A stretch of 51,782 bases of DNA from Alectryocaccobium sp964389285. GTDB lineage: Bacteria; Bacillota; Clostridia; Lachnospirales; Lachnospiraceae. Both the position numbers and the translations under genes were made by a program. The stretch is from the NCBI GenBank assembly GCA_964389285.1, contig CAYMCZ010000013.1:1-51782 (forward strand), given 5' to 3'. Position 1 is the stretch's first letter. Every line of letters starts with the position of its first letter. Positions 16,601 to 25,010 of the stretch are shown here, piece by piece. Below the pieces are notes generated by a model that was given only the letters and a program-made list of their open reading frames with translations, made no database searches and was not told the origin of the DNA.

Positions 16601-17601
16601 CAGCCTTCCTCCTGCGCTTCCGCCGGGTTGTTTTTAATCTCGTGCCAGCTCATCTTATGATCGTCAAGATATTTTGTAACAGCATCCAGATGTTCGTCAT
16701 CCACGTTTACGACGAATATACCCATATTGTCTTTCTGATATTCGAGTATCTGTCCGCTCAAAATAGGAAAGATGTAATCCAGATCTTTTGCCATCCTTCC
16801 GAAGAAGGTCCCCTGTTCAATATCATTTATCATATGCGCGATCTGAATGTTGTGCCCCGTATCCGGAAGCCTCATTTTTTCATCTCCGAGAAGACGCTTA
16901 AGCGAAGCCGGCTGACGAATGAAGATTTCTTTTGTAGAGCCTTCATCCACAATAAGGCCGTGTTCAAGTATACATGCCTTGTTGCAGGCTTTGCGGACCA
17001 CTTCCATCTGATGCGTCACGATAATAATCGTTATGCCTATCTTTTTGTTTATCTCAAGCAGCAGCTCTAAGATCGAATTCGTTGTCTTCGGGTCAAGCGC
17101 AGAAGTGGCCTCATCACACAAAAGATACTTCGGCTCCATTGTCAGTGCCCTTGCTATTGCCACACGCTGCTTTTGACCGCCGCTTAAGTTTCTGGGCTTT
17201 GCCTGCATTTTATCGCTTAAACCCACAAGTTCCAGAAGCTCCCTTACTTTTCTGTCCGTTTCTTCTTTTGAATATTTCCAGCACTTCATGGGAAGCGCCA
17301 CATTCCGGTAAACATTCTCCCGTTCAAGCAGAGAAAACTGCTGGAATATCATTCCGACATGCCTGCGGAATTCTCTCAGCTCGCGCTCAGACATGTCTTT
17401 TATCTCCTGACCGTCTACCTTAAGCGAGCCTTCCTGATAAGAGGTAAGCCCATTTATGCATCTCAAAAGCGTGGATTTACCGGCTCCGCTCCGTCCGACA
17501 AGGGCATAAATGTCGCCGTCCTCTATACGCAGATTTATATTTTTAAGAACGTCAACTCCGTCTGATTCCCAGGTCTTTCTGAGATTCTTTATTTCGATCA
17601 C
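16600..17601 (-). CDS. metN: MetN-type ABC transporter ATPase with NIL domain
   Basis: The 333-residue ATPase has Walker A GRSGAGKST near residue 37, signature LSGGQKQRVAIARAL, and Walker B LLCDEATSALDP. A C-terminal NIL domain (about 255-325, GIFVVNVDDEHLDAVTKYL) marks it as MetN, where it senses methionine and inhibits transport. The start is a GTG at 17601 with GGGGG about six bases upstream. It is the first gene of the metNIQ-AEC-UroD operon. The leader has an imperfect palindrome (GGCA...GAAT/ATTC...TGCC near 17650-17690) but no S-box or T-box motif. Confidence 0.93.
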   Translation of the reverse strand: MIEIKNLRKTWESDGVDVLKNINLRIEDGDIYALVGRSGAGKSTLLRCINGLTSYQEGSLKVDGQEIKDMSERELREFRRHVGMIFQQFSLLERENVYRNVALPMKCWKYSKEETDRKVRELLELVGLSDKMQAKPRNLSGGQKQRVAIARALTMEPKYLLCDEATSALDPKTTNSILELLLEINKKIGITIIIVTHQMEVVRKACNKACILEHGLIVDEGSTKEIFIRQPASLKRLLGDEKMRLPDTGHNIQIAHMINDIEQGTFFGRMAKDLDYIFPILSGQILEYQKDNMGIFVVNVDDEHLDAVTKYLDDHKMSWHEIKNNPAEAQEEG

Positions 17602-17785
17602 GTCAATCCCCCCGCCGCCTGTCGTATCTTTGCGAACCGAATCGGCACGCTAATTGAATATTTTGATTCAACTAAATCATGCCAGAGAGATTCTATCACC
17701 CGTATATACGGATATGCAAATTTTAAGTTTTTATAACACTTCCCGTTTTTATAGCTTTTTTCTATAAATATCTCCTCCCAAAATA

Positions 17786-17815
17786 AAACCGGCAGGAGTG
17801 ATCCCGCCGGTTTTT
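17786..17815 (-). terminator. Rho-independent terminator after the rubrerythrin gene
   Basis: On the minus strand CCGGCGGGA and TCCTGCCGG pair with a short loop and are followed by TTTTATTTT. It lies 41 bp past the stop codon of the reverse rubrerythrin gene. Confidence 0.88.
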
Positions 17816-17855
17816 CATTTTTTTGTTTTTTTAACCTGATCAAACAGTACTTTGC

Positions 17856-18398
17856 TTAACCAAAATATCTCTCAAGCAGTCCCTTGAAAGCTTTTCCGTG
17901 GCGAGCCTCGTCACGGGCCATTTCATGAACGGTATCGTGGATAGCGTCAAGGTTTGCGGCTTTAGCGCGTTTTGCAAGGTCAGTCTTGCCTGCGGTAGCG
18001 CCGTTTTCTGCTTCCACACGCATCTCAAGGTTTTTCTTTGTGCTGGATGTTAACACTTCACCCAAAAGCTCAGCAAATTTAGCCGCATGCTCCGCTTCCT
18101 CATAAGCCGCTTTTTCCCAGTAAAGACCGATCTCGGGATAGCCTTCCCTGTGCGCAACACGCGCCATCGCCAGATACATGCCTACTTCCGAACATTCGCC
18201 TTCGAAGTTGGCTCTGAGATCCGCCTTGATATCCTCTGGAACATCCGCCGCTACGCCTACGACATGCTCTGCCGCCCATGTCATATCGCCGCCCTGCTTG
18301 ATAAACTTATCAGCAGTAACCTTGCATACCGGACAGATAGCCGGAGCGGCGTCGCCTTCATGAACATACCCACATACTGAACATACAAATTTTGCCAT
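17856..18398 (-). CDS. Reverse rubrerythrin (rubredoxin domain first)
   Basis: The 180-residue protein has the rubredoxin-like zinc/iron domain at the N-terminus (CSVCGYVHEG and CPVCK) and a ferritin-like di-iron domain after it (EGECSEVGMYLAMAR, EEAEHAAKFAELLGE, DEARHGKAF). This reversed order defines the clostridial reverse rubrerythrins, cytosolic NAD(P)H-linked peroxide and oxygen reductases that are strongly induced by oxygen. An AGGGAGG site precedes the ATG. It follows the PerR-like gene by about 42 bp and is probably under its control, as in Clostridium. Confidence 0.93.
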   Translation of the reverse strand: MAKFVCSVCGYVHEGDAAPAICPVCKVTADKFIKQGGDMTWAAEHVVGVAADVPEDIKADLRANFEGECSEVGMYLAMARVAHREGYPEIGLYWEKAAYEEAEHAAKFAELLGEVLTSSTKKNLEMRVEAENGATAGKTDLAKRAKAANLDAIHDTVHEMARDEARHGKAFKGLLERYFG

Positions 18399-18418
18399 TT
18401 TAAATTACCTCCCTGAAA

Positions 18419-18463
18419 TAATGCCTTTCGGCTTTTTGATTTAATGCCTCTCGGCCTTTTGAT
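18419..18463. repeat. Tandem 22-bp near-duplication at the perR 3' end
   Basis: Positions 18442-18463, the last codons and stop of the perR-like gene, are copied almost exactly at 18419-18440, 20 of 22 bases the same. On the minus strand each copy can fold as a tiny hairpin, GCC-GAGA-GGC and GCC-GAAA-GGC, both with GNRA tetraloops. It lies between the regulator and the rubrerythrin gene and may affect mRNA processing or stability. Confidence 0.8.
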
Positions 18464-18857
18464 TACCGCAGCAATTTTTACATAATCCGGAAAACACGAT
18501 GCTGCACTCGTCTATCCTGCCTTCAAATGATCCGTCAACAAAACCTTCTGCCATCTTTTTTGCCGTATCGCAAAATGTGACGGGCATATCAATCACGCTT
18601 CCGCAGTTTTTGCAGATAAAGTGACTGTGCGGTTTGGTATCGAAATCATAATGAATAACCCCGTCCCTGTCCGTTATTTTGCAGATTTCCTGATTATCTG
18701 CCAGCAGGGACAGATTTCTGTAGACAGTTCCTAAACTGATATTGGGGAAAATCAAACGTATATCTGAATACACCATATCAGCAGTCGGATGATCGTTTCG
18801 CTGCTTCAGGTTTTCGCGGATCGATTCTCGCTGACGGCTGTATTTTTGTTTTGCCAT
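18441..18857 (-). CDS. perR: Fur-family regulator, probable peroxide sensor PerR
   Basis: The regulator of about 138 residues has the Fur winged helix (HPTADMVYSDIRLIFPNISLG, TVYRNLSLLAD) and the dimer/metal domain with HYDFDTKPHSHFIC. Two CxxC pairs (CKNC, then CKNCC near the end) form the structural zinc site. The neighbouring rubrerythrin and the family resemblance favour PerR over Fur. Two ATG codons at 18860 and 18857 share AGGAGG; 18857 gives better spacing. A palindrome at 18878-18892 lies directly upstream, consistent with autoregulation. Confidence 0.85.
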   Translation of the reverse strand: MAKQKYSRQRESIRENLKQRNDHPTADMVYSDIRLIFPNISLGTVYRNLSLLADNQEICKITDRDGVIHYDFDTKPHSHFICKNCGSVIDMPVTFCDTAKKMAEGFVDGSFEGRIDECSIVFSGLCKNCCGNQKAERH

Positions 18858-18877
18858 CATGCCTCCTTTATCAATAT

Positions 18878-18892
18878 TAGTAACCATTACTA
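18878..18892. promoter_or_regulatory. PerR/Fur-like operator before perR
   Basis: TAGTAACCATTACTA is a perfect six-base inverted repeat around a three-base centre, close in form to the 7-1-7 boxes bound by Fur-family repressors. It ends about 18 bases before the regulator's ribosome binding site. Binding by PerR is inferred. Confidence 0.65.
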
Positions 18893-18936
18893 TTATTAAC
18901 ATATAATTATTTAACTGTCAACAATATTTGTAAAAA

Positions 18937-18950
18937 TTAGTTTTCACTAA
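18937..18950. promoter_or_regulatory. Second palindromic operator-like site
   Basis: TTAGTTTTCACTAA is a perfect TTAGT/ACTAA inverted repeat with a four-base centre. It lies between the TraX gene end and the perR operator, about 45 bases upstream of that first site, and shares the TTAGT half-site with it. Confidence 0.45.
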
Positions 18951-18964
18951 CAAAATCCGGGGAA

Positions 18965-19672
18965 TCAAATCCTGAATATTATCCGTATCAGATACAGCAC
19001 TACGAACTGCAGCGGATATATCGCATAAAAAAACCATTTTAACGGCTTAGTGATCGGACCTCTGCTTCCGTTATACATAAGGAGCGGAACCGCCGCCAGC
19101 AATGCTCCCGCAGTCTGCATAAGCACGGCAAAGACGGCAATCGGGATGACAATCCTGACAAAATCTTTCTGCCGGTATAAAAAATATAAAAGCATGAATA
19201 AAATGCCCGCCTTATACGAATAGTCCAGCTTCTGAAAATAAAAAACCAGACAAAACGCCGCCCCGGCCGCAAGTTGGAGAAAAATGACCGCATCCGCCAT
19301 CAGGTTTGCGGCTGCATAATATATCCTGTCCATAACACAGAACATAATAAGCCCCGTAAAAAGGGTAAAGCAGATGTTCTGATTTTTCAGGTATAAAATC
19401 CCGTCATGCATCGCAAGGTCATAGAATACTTCCGTAATCACTGCCGTTATCAGTATGCTTAAGGCATATCTCATCCGGCTTCTTGTATGAAAAAACCCCT
19501 CTACCAAAAGAAAGGCAAATACGGGAAAGGCTATTCTTCCGATTGTAAGCCTGAGCGCAGCGGCGGCCGGTTCCGATCTGAAAAGCGAGCCGCACGCATG
19601 ATCCGTCAGCATGCTTGCAACCGCGATTATTTTTAAATGAAGGCCGTTGAGAGGCCGGTTGTATTCTGTCAT
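18965..19672 (-). CDS. TraX family membrane protein
   Basis: The 235-residue membrane protein matches the TraX family: NGLHLKIIAVASMLTDH at the start, GRIAFPVFAFLLVEGF, and a C-terminal WFFYAIYPLQFVVLYLI. About eight hydrophobic segments are seen. TraX of the F plasmid acetylates pilin, but chromosomal Firmicute members are of unknown function and may be acyltransferases acting at the membrane. The ATG at 19672 is chosen because GGAGAG lies a few bases upstream; longer frames add unrelated sequence. Confidence 0.88.
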   Translation of the reverse strand: MTEYNRPLNGLHLKIIAVASMLTDHACGSLFRSEPAAAALRLTIGRIAFPVFAFLLVEGFFHTRSRMRYALSILITAVITEVFYDLAMHDGILYLKNQNICFTLFTGLIMFCVMDRIYYAAANLMADAVIFLQLAAGAAFCLVFYFQKLDYSYKAGILFMLLYFLYRQKDFVRIVIPIAVFAVLMQTAGALLAAVPLLMYNGSRGPITKPLKWFFYAIYPLQFVVLYLIRIIFRI

Positions 19673-19718
19673 ATTTCTCTCCGGATAAAACATTTCCCAA
19701 ACAAACGCAGGCTTTTTG

Positions 19719-19747
19719 TTGACGCAAAAAATCAAAACAGATAAAAT
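19719..19747 (+). promoter_or_regulatory. Predicted promoter of the ABC exporter operon
   Basis: TTGACG at 19719-19724 and TAAAAT at 19742-19747 are separated by 17 bases and lie about 60 bases before the ATPase start codon. Confidence 0.65.
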
Positions 19748-19804
19748 TATATTGCATATTTCTTTAGCTGTTTATGATTTTAGCTCTTTAAGAGAGGTTT
19801 TTCA

Positions 19805-20509
19805 ATGTCTGCATTTGTTTCTTTAAAAGATGTTAAAAAAATATATAAAATGGGCGAGGTCGAGATCAGCGCCTGCGACGGTATCGATTTTGAAATAAAC
19901 AAAGGCGAATTCGCAATAATAGTCGGTCCCTCGGGCGCGGGCAAGACCACCGTGCTTAATATACTGGGCGGTATGGACATCGCGACAAGCGGCGAAGTAA
20001 TCGTGGACGGCGAAAATATCGCCGCGTACCGGAACAAACGGCTCATTCAGTACAGACGTGAGGATATAGGTTTTGTATTTCAGTTTTATAATCTGATGCA
20101 GAATCTGACCGCCCTTGAAAACGTGGAGCTCGCTCTGCAGATTTGCAAGGATCCCTTAAGCGCAAAAGACGTGCTGTCTGAAGTCGGTCTTTCCGAGCGG
20201 GCAGACAATTTCCCCGCCCAACTCTCAGGCGGCGAACAGCAGAGAGTATCCATTGCAAGAGCACTTGCCAAAAACCCCAAACTGCTTTTGTGCGACGAGC
20301 CTACGGGCGCCCTCGATTACATGACCGGTAAACAGATCCTGAAACTTCTGCAGGATACATGCCGTCAAAAGGGAATGACCGTTATAGTAATCACTCATAA
20401 TACTGCCCTGACACCTATGGCTGACAGGGTCATACATATACGAAACGGACGGGTCGCCAAAACCGTCATACAGGAGAATCCCTGCAGCATAGATGATATC
20501 GAATGGTAG
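19805..20509 (+). CDS. MacB/LolD-type ABC transporter ATP-binding protein
   Basis: The 234-residue ATPase has Walker A GPSGAGKTT (near 40), signature LSGGEQQRVSIARAL, and Walker B LLLCDEPTGALD. The Q-loop region DIGFVFQFYNLM is typical of the LolD/MacB/FtsE group that pairs with FtsX-like permeases. AGAGAGG precedes the ATG. The permease gene begins 9 bp after its stop codon. Together they probably drive a mechanotransmission-type process at the cell envelope rather than classical solute transport. Confidence 0.93.
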   Translation: MSAFVSLKDVKKIYKMGEVEISACDGIDFEINKGEFAIIVGPSGAGKTTVLNILGGMDIATSGEVIVDGENIAAYRNKRLIQYRREDIGFVFQFYNLMQNLTALENVELALQICKDPLSAKDVLSEVGLSERADNFPAQLSGGEQQRVSIARALAKNPKLLLCDEPTGALDYMTGKQILKLLQDTCRQKGMTVIVITHNTALTPMADRVIHIRNGRVAKTVIQENPCSIDDIEW

Positions 20510-20518
20510 CTTTGATAT

Positions 20519-23500
20519 ATGAAAAATGTTTTGCTGAAAGATTTTATACGTGAGATCAAAAAAAGCAAAGGACGGTTTTTATCTATTTTCTTTATCGTCC
20601 TTCTTGGCGCTGCGCTTTTTTCAGGAATACGCTCCGCCGGGGGCGACATGAAATATTCCGCCGATGTTTTTTTTGATGACGTAAAAATGATGGATATCCG
20701 TGTGCTTTCCACCCTCGGACTTACGGATGAAGATATTTCGGATATCTCTGAGGTCGAAGGCGTCGAAAGAGTGATCGGCGGCTATGCCTCGGAAGCTCTC
20801 GTAACTACCGCCACGGACGAATACTCCATCAAAATTATAGGCGAAACGTATGATATCAATCTGCCCACGATATACGAAGGCCGGGATATCGCTTCTCCTT
20901 CGGAATGTCTGATCGACGATGTTTTTTTTGAAACGGCCGGATATAAAATAGGAGACACCATAGCTCTTATTCCCGGAACGGACGAGCCTTTAAGCGACTC
21001 TTTAAAGCAGACTGAATTTAAAATAGTCGGCACGGCAAGCCTTCCGTATTATCTGGATCTGACAAGGGGCACCGGCAGTATAGGTGACGGGCAGCTCTCG
21101 GGCTTCATCCTCATTCAGCCGGAAGTATTTGATACGGATGTATTTACCGAGGCTTATGTTTCGGTAGAAGGCGCCGAAAAGCTTTCTTCTTATTCGGACG
21201 AATATACAGATCTTTGCGCGGCTGTTTCCAAAAGAATCGAAGAAATTTCGGATAAGGCGACCGTTCGCAGATATAACGAAATCATGGAAGATTCGAAAGA
21301 GGCGATATCTGACGGAGAAAAAGAAATAGCTGATGCCGAAAAGAAATTGGCCGACGCGAAAAAAGAACTTGACGACGCCGAAACAGAACTTGTCGACGGA
21401 AAAAAAGAGCTGGATGAAGCCGAAAAAAAATTAGCAGACGCAAAAAAAGAGCTGGATGAAGCTCTTATCCTTATAGAAGAAAATTCTCAAAAACTCTCCG
21501 ATGCGAAAAGACAGCTTGACGAAGGCTTCGCCCGGATCGAAGCCTCAAAAGCCGAACTGGCCGAAAATGAAGAAAAACTGATCCTGGGACAGCGTCAGCT
21601 CGACGAAAAACGCGCCGAACTGAATGAAGCTTATGCCTCCATAGCCGCGGGCCGCGCCGAGATCGCCGCCGCTTATGCCGAACTTGACGCAAAAAGCGCC
21701 GAGATCGCCGCCGGATATGCGCAGATTGAAGAACAGCAGGCTCTAATAGAAGAGACCAGGGCAGTGCTTGAAGATCTGAAAGCAAAGCGTCTGGAAGTCG
21801 CGGCCGCTTATGCCGGGGTTCTCGCTATGCTCGAAACGGATCCCGATAATCCCGAACTGCTCGCAAAGGCCGCCGCTCTCAAAGAATCCCTCGATGTTCT
21901 CGACGCCTCCATAACTAAAACGGAAGAAGGCATCGCCGCCGGAGAAGCCGCAATTGCCGAAGCAAAAGCCCGGCTGGATGCAGGAGCCGCTGAAATTTCG
22001 GCCGCAAAAGAAATTCTGGCCCAAAAAGAAACCGAGCTGGATGCCGCGTACGCCCAGGCAGATGAAGGCGCCGCCGCAATAGCCGCCGCGCAGCAGCAGA
22101 TAGATGAAGGCTTTTCGGAACTTGAAGCCGGAAAAGAAACCCTGAATTCTTCCGAAGCTGAGCTGAACGCCGGAAAAGCCGAATACGACGAAGGCGTTTC
22201 CCGGTTTGAAGACGGCAGACTTGAATACGAAAACGGCCTGTCCGAATACGGGGACGGGGTAAAAAAACATAATGACGGACTGGCCGAATATAACGACGGA
22301 CTTAAAAAATGGCAGGACGGAAAAGCCGAATATGACGATTCCATCGACGAAGCCCTTGAAAAAATAGATGAAGCAAAAGCCGAGCTTGAGGACGCAAAAA
22401 CAAAACTTGTGAAGCTGGAAATCCCCAAATGGTATGTTCTGGACAGGGATAAAATACAGTCGGTCGCATCTTTCGGTATCGACGCCGAGAGGATGGACAG
22501 TCTCGGAAACGTATTCCCGGTATTGTTCTTTATTGTTGCCGCACTTGTGAGCCTTACCGCCATGACAAGGATGGTAGAAGAACAGCGCCAGCAGACCGTC
22601 ACCTTAAAGGCTCTCGGCTACGACAACTCCGTTATAGCCGGCAAATATGTCAGCTATGCACTGCTCGCCACCCTGACGGGCGCCGTATGCGGGGTTATAA
22701 TCGGCGAAATCATCTTCCCCTATGTCATAATGTGGGCCTATATAGATACTTTATATGTGGGTGTGCCGCGGTTTTTCACGCCGCCCAACTTTTTGCAGGG
22801 CTTCCTAGCAGTAATAATATCCGCTGCGTGTACCGGATTTGCCGCATATGCGGCCTGCCGCGTTCAGCTTAATTCGTGCGCAGCGCAGCTTATGCGCCCC
22901 GAAGCGCCTAAGAGCGGCAAAAAAGTATTCCTGGAGAATATCTCTTTTATCTGGTCCCGGCTTTCTTTTACATACAAGGCGACGATTCGAAATCTTTTCA
23001 GATATAAGAAGCGTTTTATCATGACGATCATCGGCATAGGCGGCTGCATGGGCCTTATGCTTGTCGGTTTCGGAATCAGAGATTCGATAACCGTAGTCGC
23101 TCAAAATCAGTATATAGACATTTTCAGGCAGGAAGCCTCCGTCACGATAGACCCCCAGGCGGATAAAGAGCATATCGACGCCCTGTACCATATGATAGAA
23201 AACTATGACGGCATTTACGACACCATGGAAGTAATGCAGCAGAGCGTGACTTTAAAAGCAAACGGCACCGAGAGGTCGGCTATACTCTATGTCCCCGAAA
23301 CTCTCTATAATTTCGACGATTTCGTCCGTTTCAGGGACCGCATCTCAAAAGAAATATATGAATTCCCCGAAACCGGCTGTGTTCTTTCGGAAAAAACGGC
23401 CGATATGTTAAATGTTAAGGCCGGCGATACCATCACCGTACAGAAAGGCGACACAGAGCCCGAACATGAAATACGGGTCTCTTTGATAGTCGAAAACTAT

Positions 23501-24109
23501 GTGCAACATTATATTTTCATGAATGCCGTCCAGTACGGGAAAACATTCGGAGAAGAGCCGGAGATCAATTATATTTACATGAAATATAACGACACTTCGG
23601 ACGAATATCAGAAAACCCTCGGCATGACGCTTCTGGATAACGAGTCATGTTCGGGAATCTCTTACACCACTGATTTGGAAGATATGATTCTGGATATGCT
23701 GAAGGCTCTGGATATAGTTATTTGGGTGCTTATATTTACTGCCGCCCTGCTGGCCTTCGTCGTCCTGTTTAACCTGAACAGCATAAGCATGATGGAGCGC
23801 CGCAGGGAGCTGGCAACATTAAAAGTTCTCGGCTTTTATGACCCGGAGGTGGCAATGTATGTATACCGGGAAAATATCATCCTGACGATAATCGGCATCG
23901 CGGCAGGCGTCTTTATAGGAAAATTCCTGCACAGATTCACCATTTTGACGGTGGAAGTTGACCTTATGATGTTCGGACGTGAAATAACCGTGCCGAGCTA
24001 TGTGATATGCGCGGTCATTTCATTCGCGTTTTCCGTAATAATCAACCTGATCATGTACAGGAGCTTTAAAAAAATAGATATGATCGAATCACTAAAGAGC
24101 GTCGAATAA
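20519..24109 (+). CDS. FtsX-like ABC permease with very long coiled-coil insert
   Basis: The 1196-residue permease has one N-terminal membrane segment (about 18-37) and an extracellular domain. A roughly 380-residue alanine- and glutamate-rich coiled coil follows (about 255-633), then FtsX segments from about 660. A second FtsX module lies at the C-terminus (near 1060-1180). The end of the coiled coil is a run of seven-residue units of the form DGxxEYx (DGRLEYE, NGLSEYG, DGLAEYN and others). Long coiled coils of this kind occur in clostridial MacB-like permeases and recall YhgE/Pip proteins. The role is unknown; a cell-wall or peptide-export link is a guess. The start has only a weak ribosome binding site. 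Its stop is 3 bp from that of the convergent neighbour. Confidence 0.88.
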   Translation: MKNVLLKDFIREIKKSKGRFLSIFFIVLLGAALFSGIRSAGGDMKYSADVFFDDVKMMDIRVLSTLGLTDEDISDISEVEGVERVIGGYASEALVTTATDEYSIKIIGETYDINLPTIYEGRDIASPSECLIDDVFFETAGYKIGDTIALIPGTDEPLSDSLKQTEFKIVGTASLPYYLDLTRGTGSIGDGQLSGFILIQPEVFDTDVFTEAYVSVEGAEKLSSYSDEYTDLCAAVSKRIEEISDKATVRRYNEIMEDSKEAISDGEKEIADAEKKLADAKKELDDAETELVDGKKELDEAEKKLADAKKELDEALILIEENSQKLSDAKRQLDEGFARIEASKAELAENEEKLILGQRQLDEKRAELNEAYASIAAGRAEIAAAYAELDAKSAEIAAGYAQIEEQQALIEETRAVLEDLKAKRLEVAAAYAGVLAMLETDPDNPELLAKAAALKESLDVLDASITKTEEGIAAGEAAIAEAKARLDAGAAEISAAKEILAQKETELDAAYAQADEGAAAIAAAQQQIDEGFSELEAGKETLNSSEAELNAGKAEYDEGVSRFEDGRLEYENGLSEYGDGVKKHNDGLAEYNDGLKKWQDGKAEYDDSIDEALEKIDEAKAELEDAKTKLVKLEIPKWYVLDRDKIQSVASFGIDAERMDSLGNVFPVLFFIVAALVSLTAMTRMVEEQRQQTVTLKALGYDNSVIAGKYVSYALLATLTGAVCGVIIGEIIFPYVIMWAYIDTLYVGVPRFFTPPNFLQGFLAVIISAACTGFAAYAACRVQLNSCAAQLMRPEAPKSGKKVFLENISFIWSRLSFTYKATIRNLFRYKKRFIMTIIGIGGCMGLMLVGFGIRDSITVVAQNQYIDIFRQEASVTIDPQADKEHIDALYHMIENYDGIYDTMEVMQQSVTLKANGTERSAILYVPETLYNFDDFVRFRDRISKEIYEFPETGCVLSEKTADMLNVKAGDTITVQKGDTEPEHEIRVSLIVENYVQHYIFMNAVQYGKTFGEEPEINYIYMKYNDTSDEYQKTLGMTLLDNESCSGISYTTDLEDMILDMLKALDIVIWVLIFTAALLAFVVLFNLNSISMMERRRELATLKVLGFYDPEVAMYVYRENIILTIIGIAAGVFIGKFLHRFTILTVEVDLMMFGREITVPSYVICAVISFAFSVIINLIMYRSFKKIDMIESLKSVE

Positions 24110-24112
24110 CCG

Positions 24113-24994
24113 TCATTTTTCTTCGGCAACGTATTTCATCAGAAGTATATCCGGGTGGTAGCTCAGCTTTGAACGTCTCAGACCTTCAATCCCGAGATCT
24201 TCTTCGCGGTTTATGAAGGTTACCTCCGGATACACCGATTTTATCATGTTTGCAAACTGCATATTGACCATTGTATAGGCTCCGTCCGCATCCGGCAGGG
24301 CCTTTTCAAAATGCACGTCGAACATTTCGGGCGCCATCAGCGTTCCCGCCGTAAAAGCCACCGGCTCGCCAAACTGATACAACAGCCCGCCGTGGAAGCC
24401 CAACTCCCGATAATTTCCGAACATCTGCCTCATGGCTTCTTTTTCCGCTTCGAGTTCGGGATCGTTTTTTATTTCATAAAATTTTCGCACAAAGTCCTCG
24501 GCGCTTTTCAGGTTTTCGGACGTTACCCTTTCAAAATGCCAGTCGCCGTTTCTCATGAAATGATTTATGTGGTTCCTCTTTGATGACAGTTTGCGCCCGG
24601 GCAGGCTGCACAGTTTTTCGGCATCATATATGTAGTCGGCATTGTCCCTGTGTTCACGGATATTGAACCGCTCCCCGTAAACCGGCAGAAATTCCTCAAG
24701 GGAATGTTCCGTAAGGCCGCCCAAAACCAGCTTTCTGCCGCGCTCATGCGCATCTTTAAGTAAAAGCTCCTCCGGCTCTTTGATTTCGCCCTCTCCTTTA
24801 GGATAGGCATAAAAATCAAATTTTTTGACACGCATAAGCATGCGCGTTTCGGTAAAATATATTTCCGGTTTATAGAAATCGCGCCAGATAAAGATATTCG
24901 CGAAATTATAATCGGCCCCGTAGCATCCCGCGGCCCTTACAATGTTTAACACCTTTAAGCGGTCCCTTAACGAGACCTGCCTGAATTCAATCAT
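24113..24994 (-). CDS. DUF2156 domain-containing protein (LPG synthase C-like)
   Basis: The protein of about 293 residues matches DUF2156, the GNAT-like fold found at the C-terminus of phosphatidylglycerol lysyltransferases. Blocks seen are GADYNFANIFIWRD, KLSSKRNHINHFMR and VNREED-like FINREEDLGIEGLRRSK. It has no membrane segments, so a soluble aminoacyl- or acyltransferase is likely. The ATG at 24994 is preferred (GGA about six bases upstream); a TTG at 25018 would overlap the upstream gene. It follows the GNAT gene closely on the same strand. Confidence 0.85.
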   Translation of the reverse strand: MIEFRQVSLRDRLKVLNIVRAAGCYGADYNFANIFIWRDFYKPEIYFTETRMLMRVKKFDFYAYPKGEGEIKEPEELLLKDAHERGRKLVLGGLTEHSLEEFLPVYGERFNIREHRDNADYIYDAEKLCSLPGRKLSSKRNHINHFMRNGDWHFERVTSENLKSAEDFVRKFYEIKNDPELEAEKEAMRQMFGNYRELGFHGGLLYQFGEPVAFTAGTLMAPEMFDVHFEKALPDADGAYTMVNMQFANMIKSVYPEVTFINREEDLGIEGLRRSKLSYHPDILLMKYVAEEK

Positions 24995-25010
24995 AATATT
25001 TTCCAATCTG

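Noticed and set aside
17602..17780. SAM riboswitch upstream of metNIQ
   Set aside because: The conserved S-box blocks are absent on the minus strand; only an imperfect palindrome is present.
21808..22602. Long minus-strand frame rich in serine and alanine
   Set aside because: It is the shadow of the repetitive coiled-coil coding region on the other strand.
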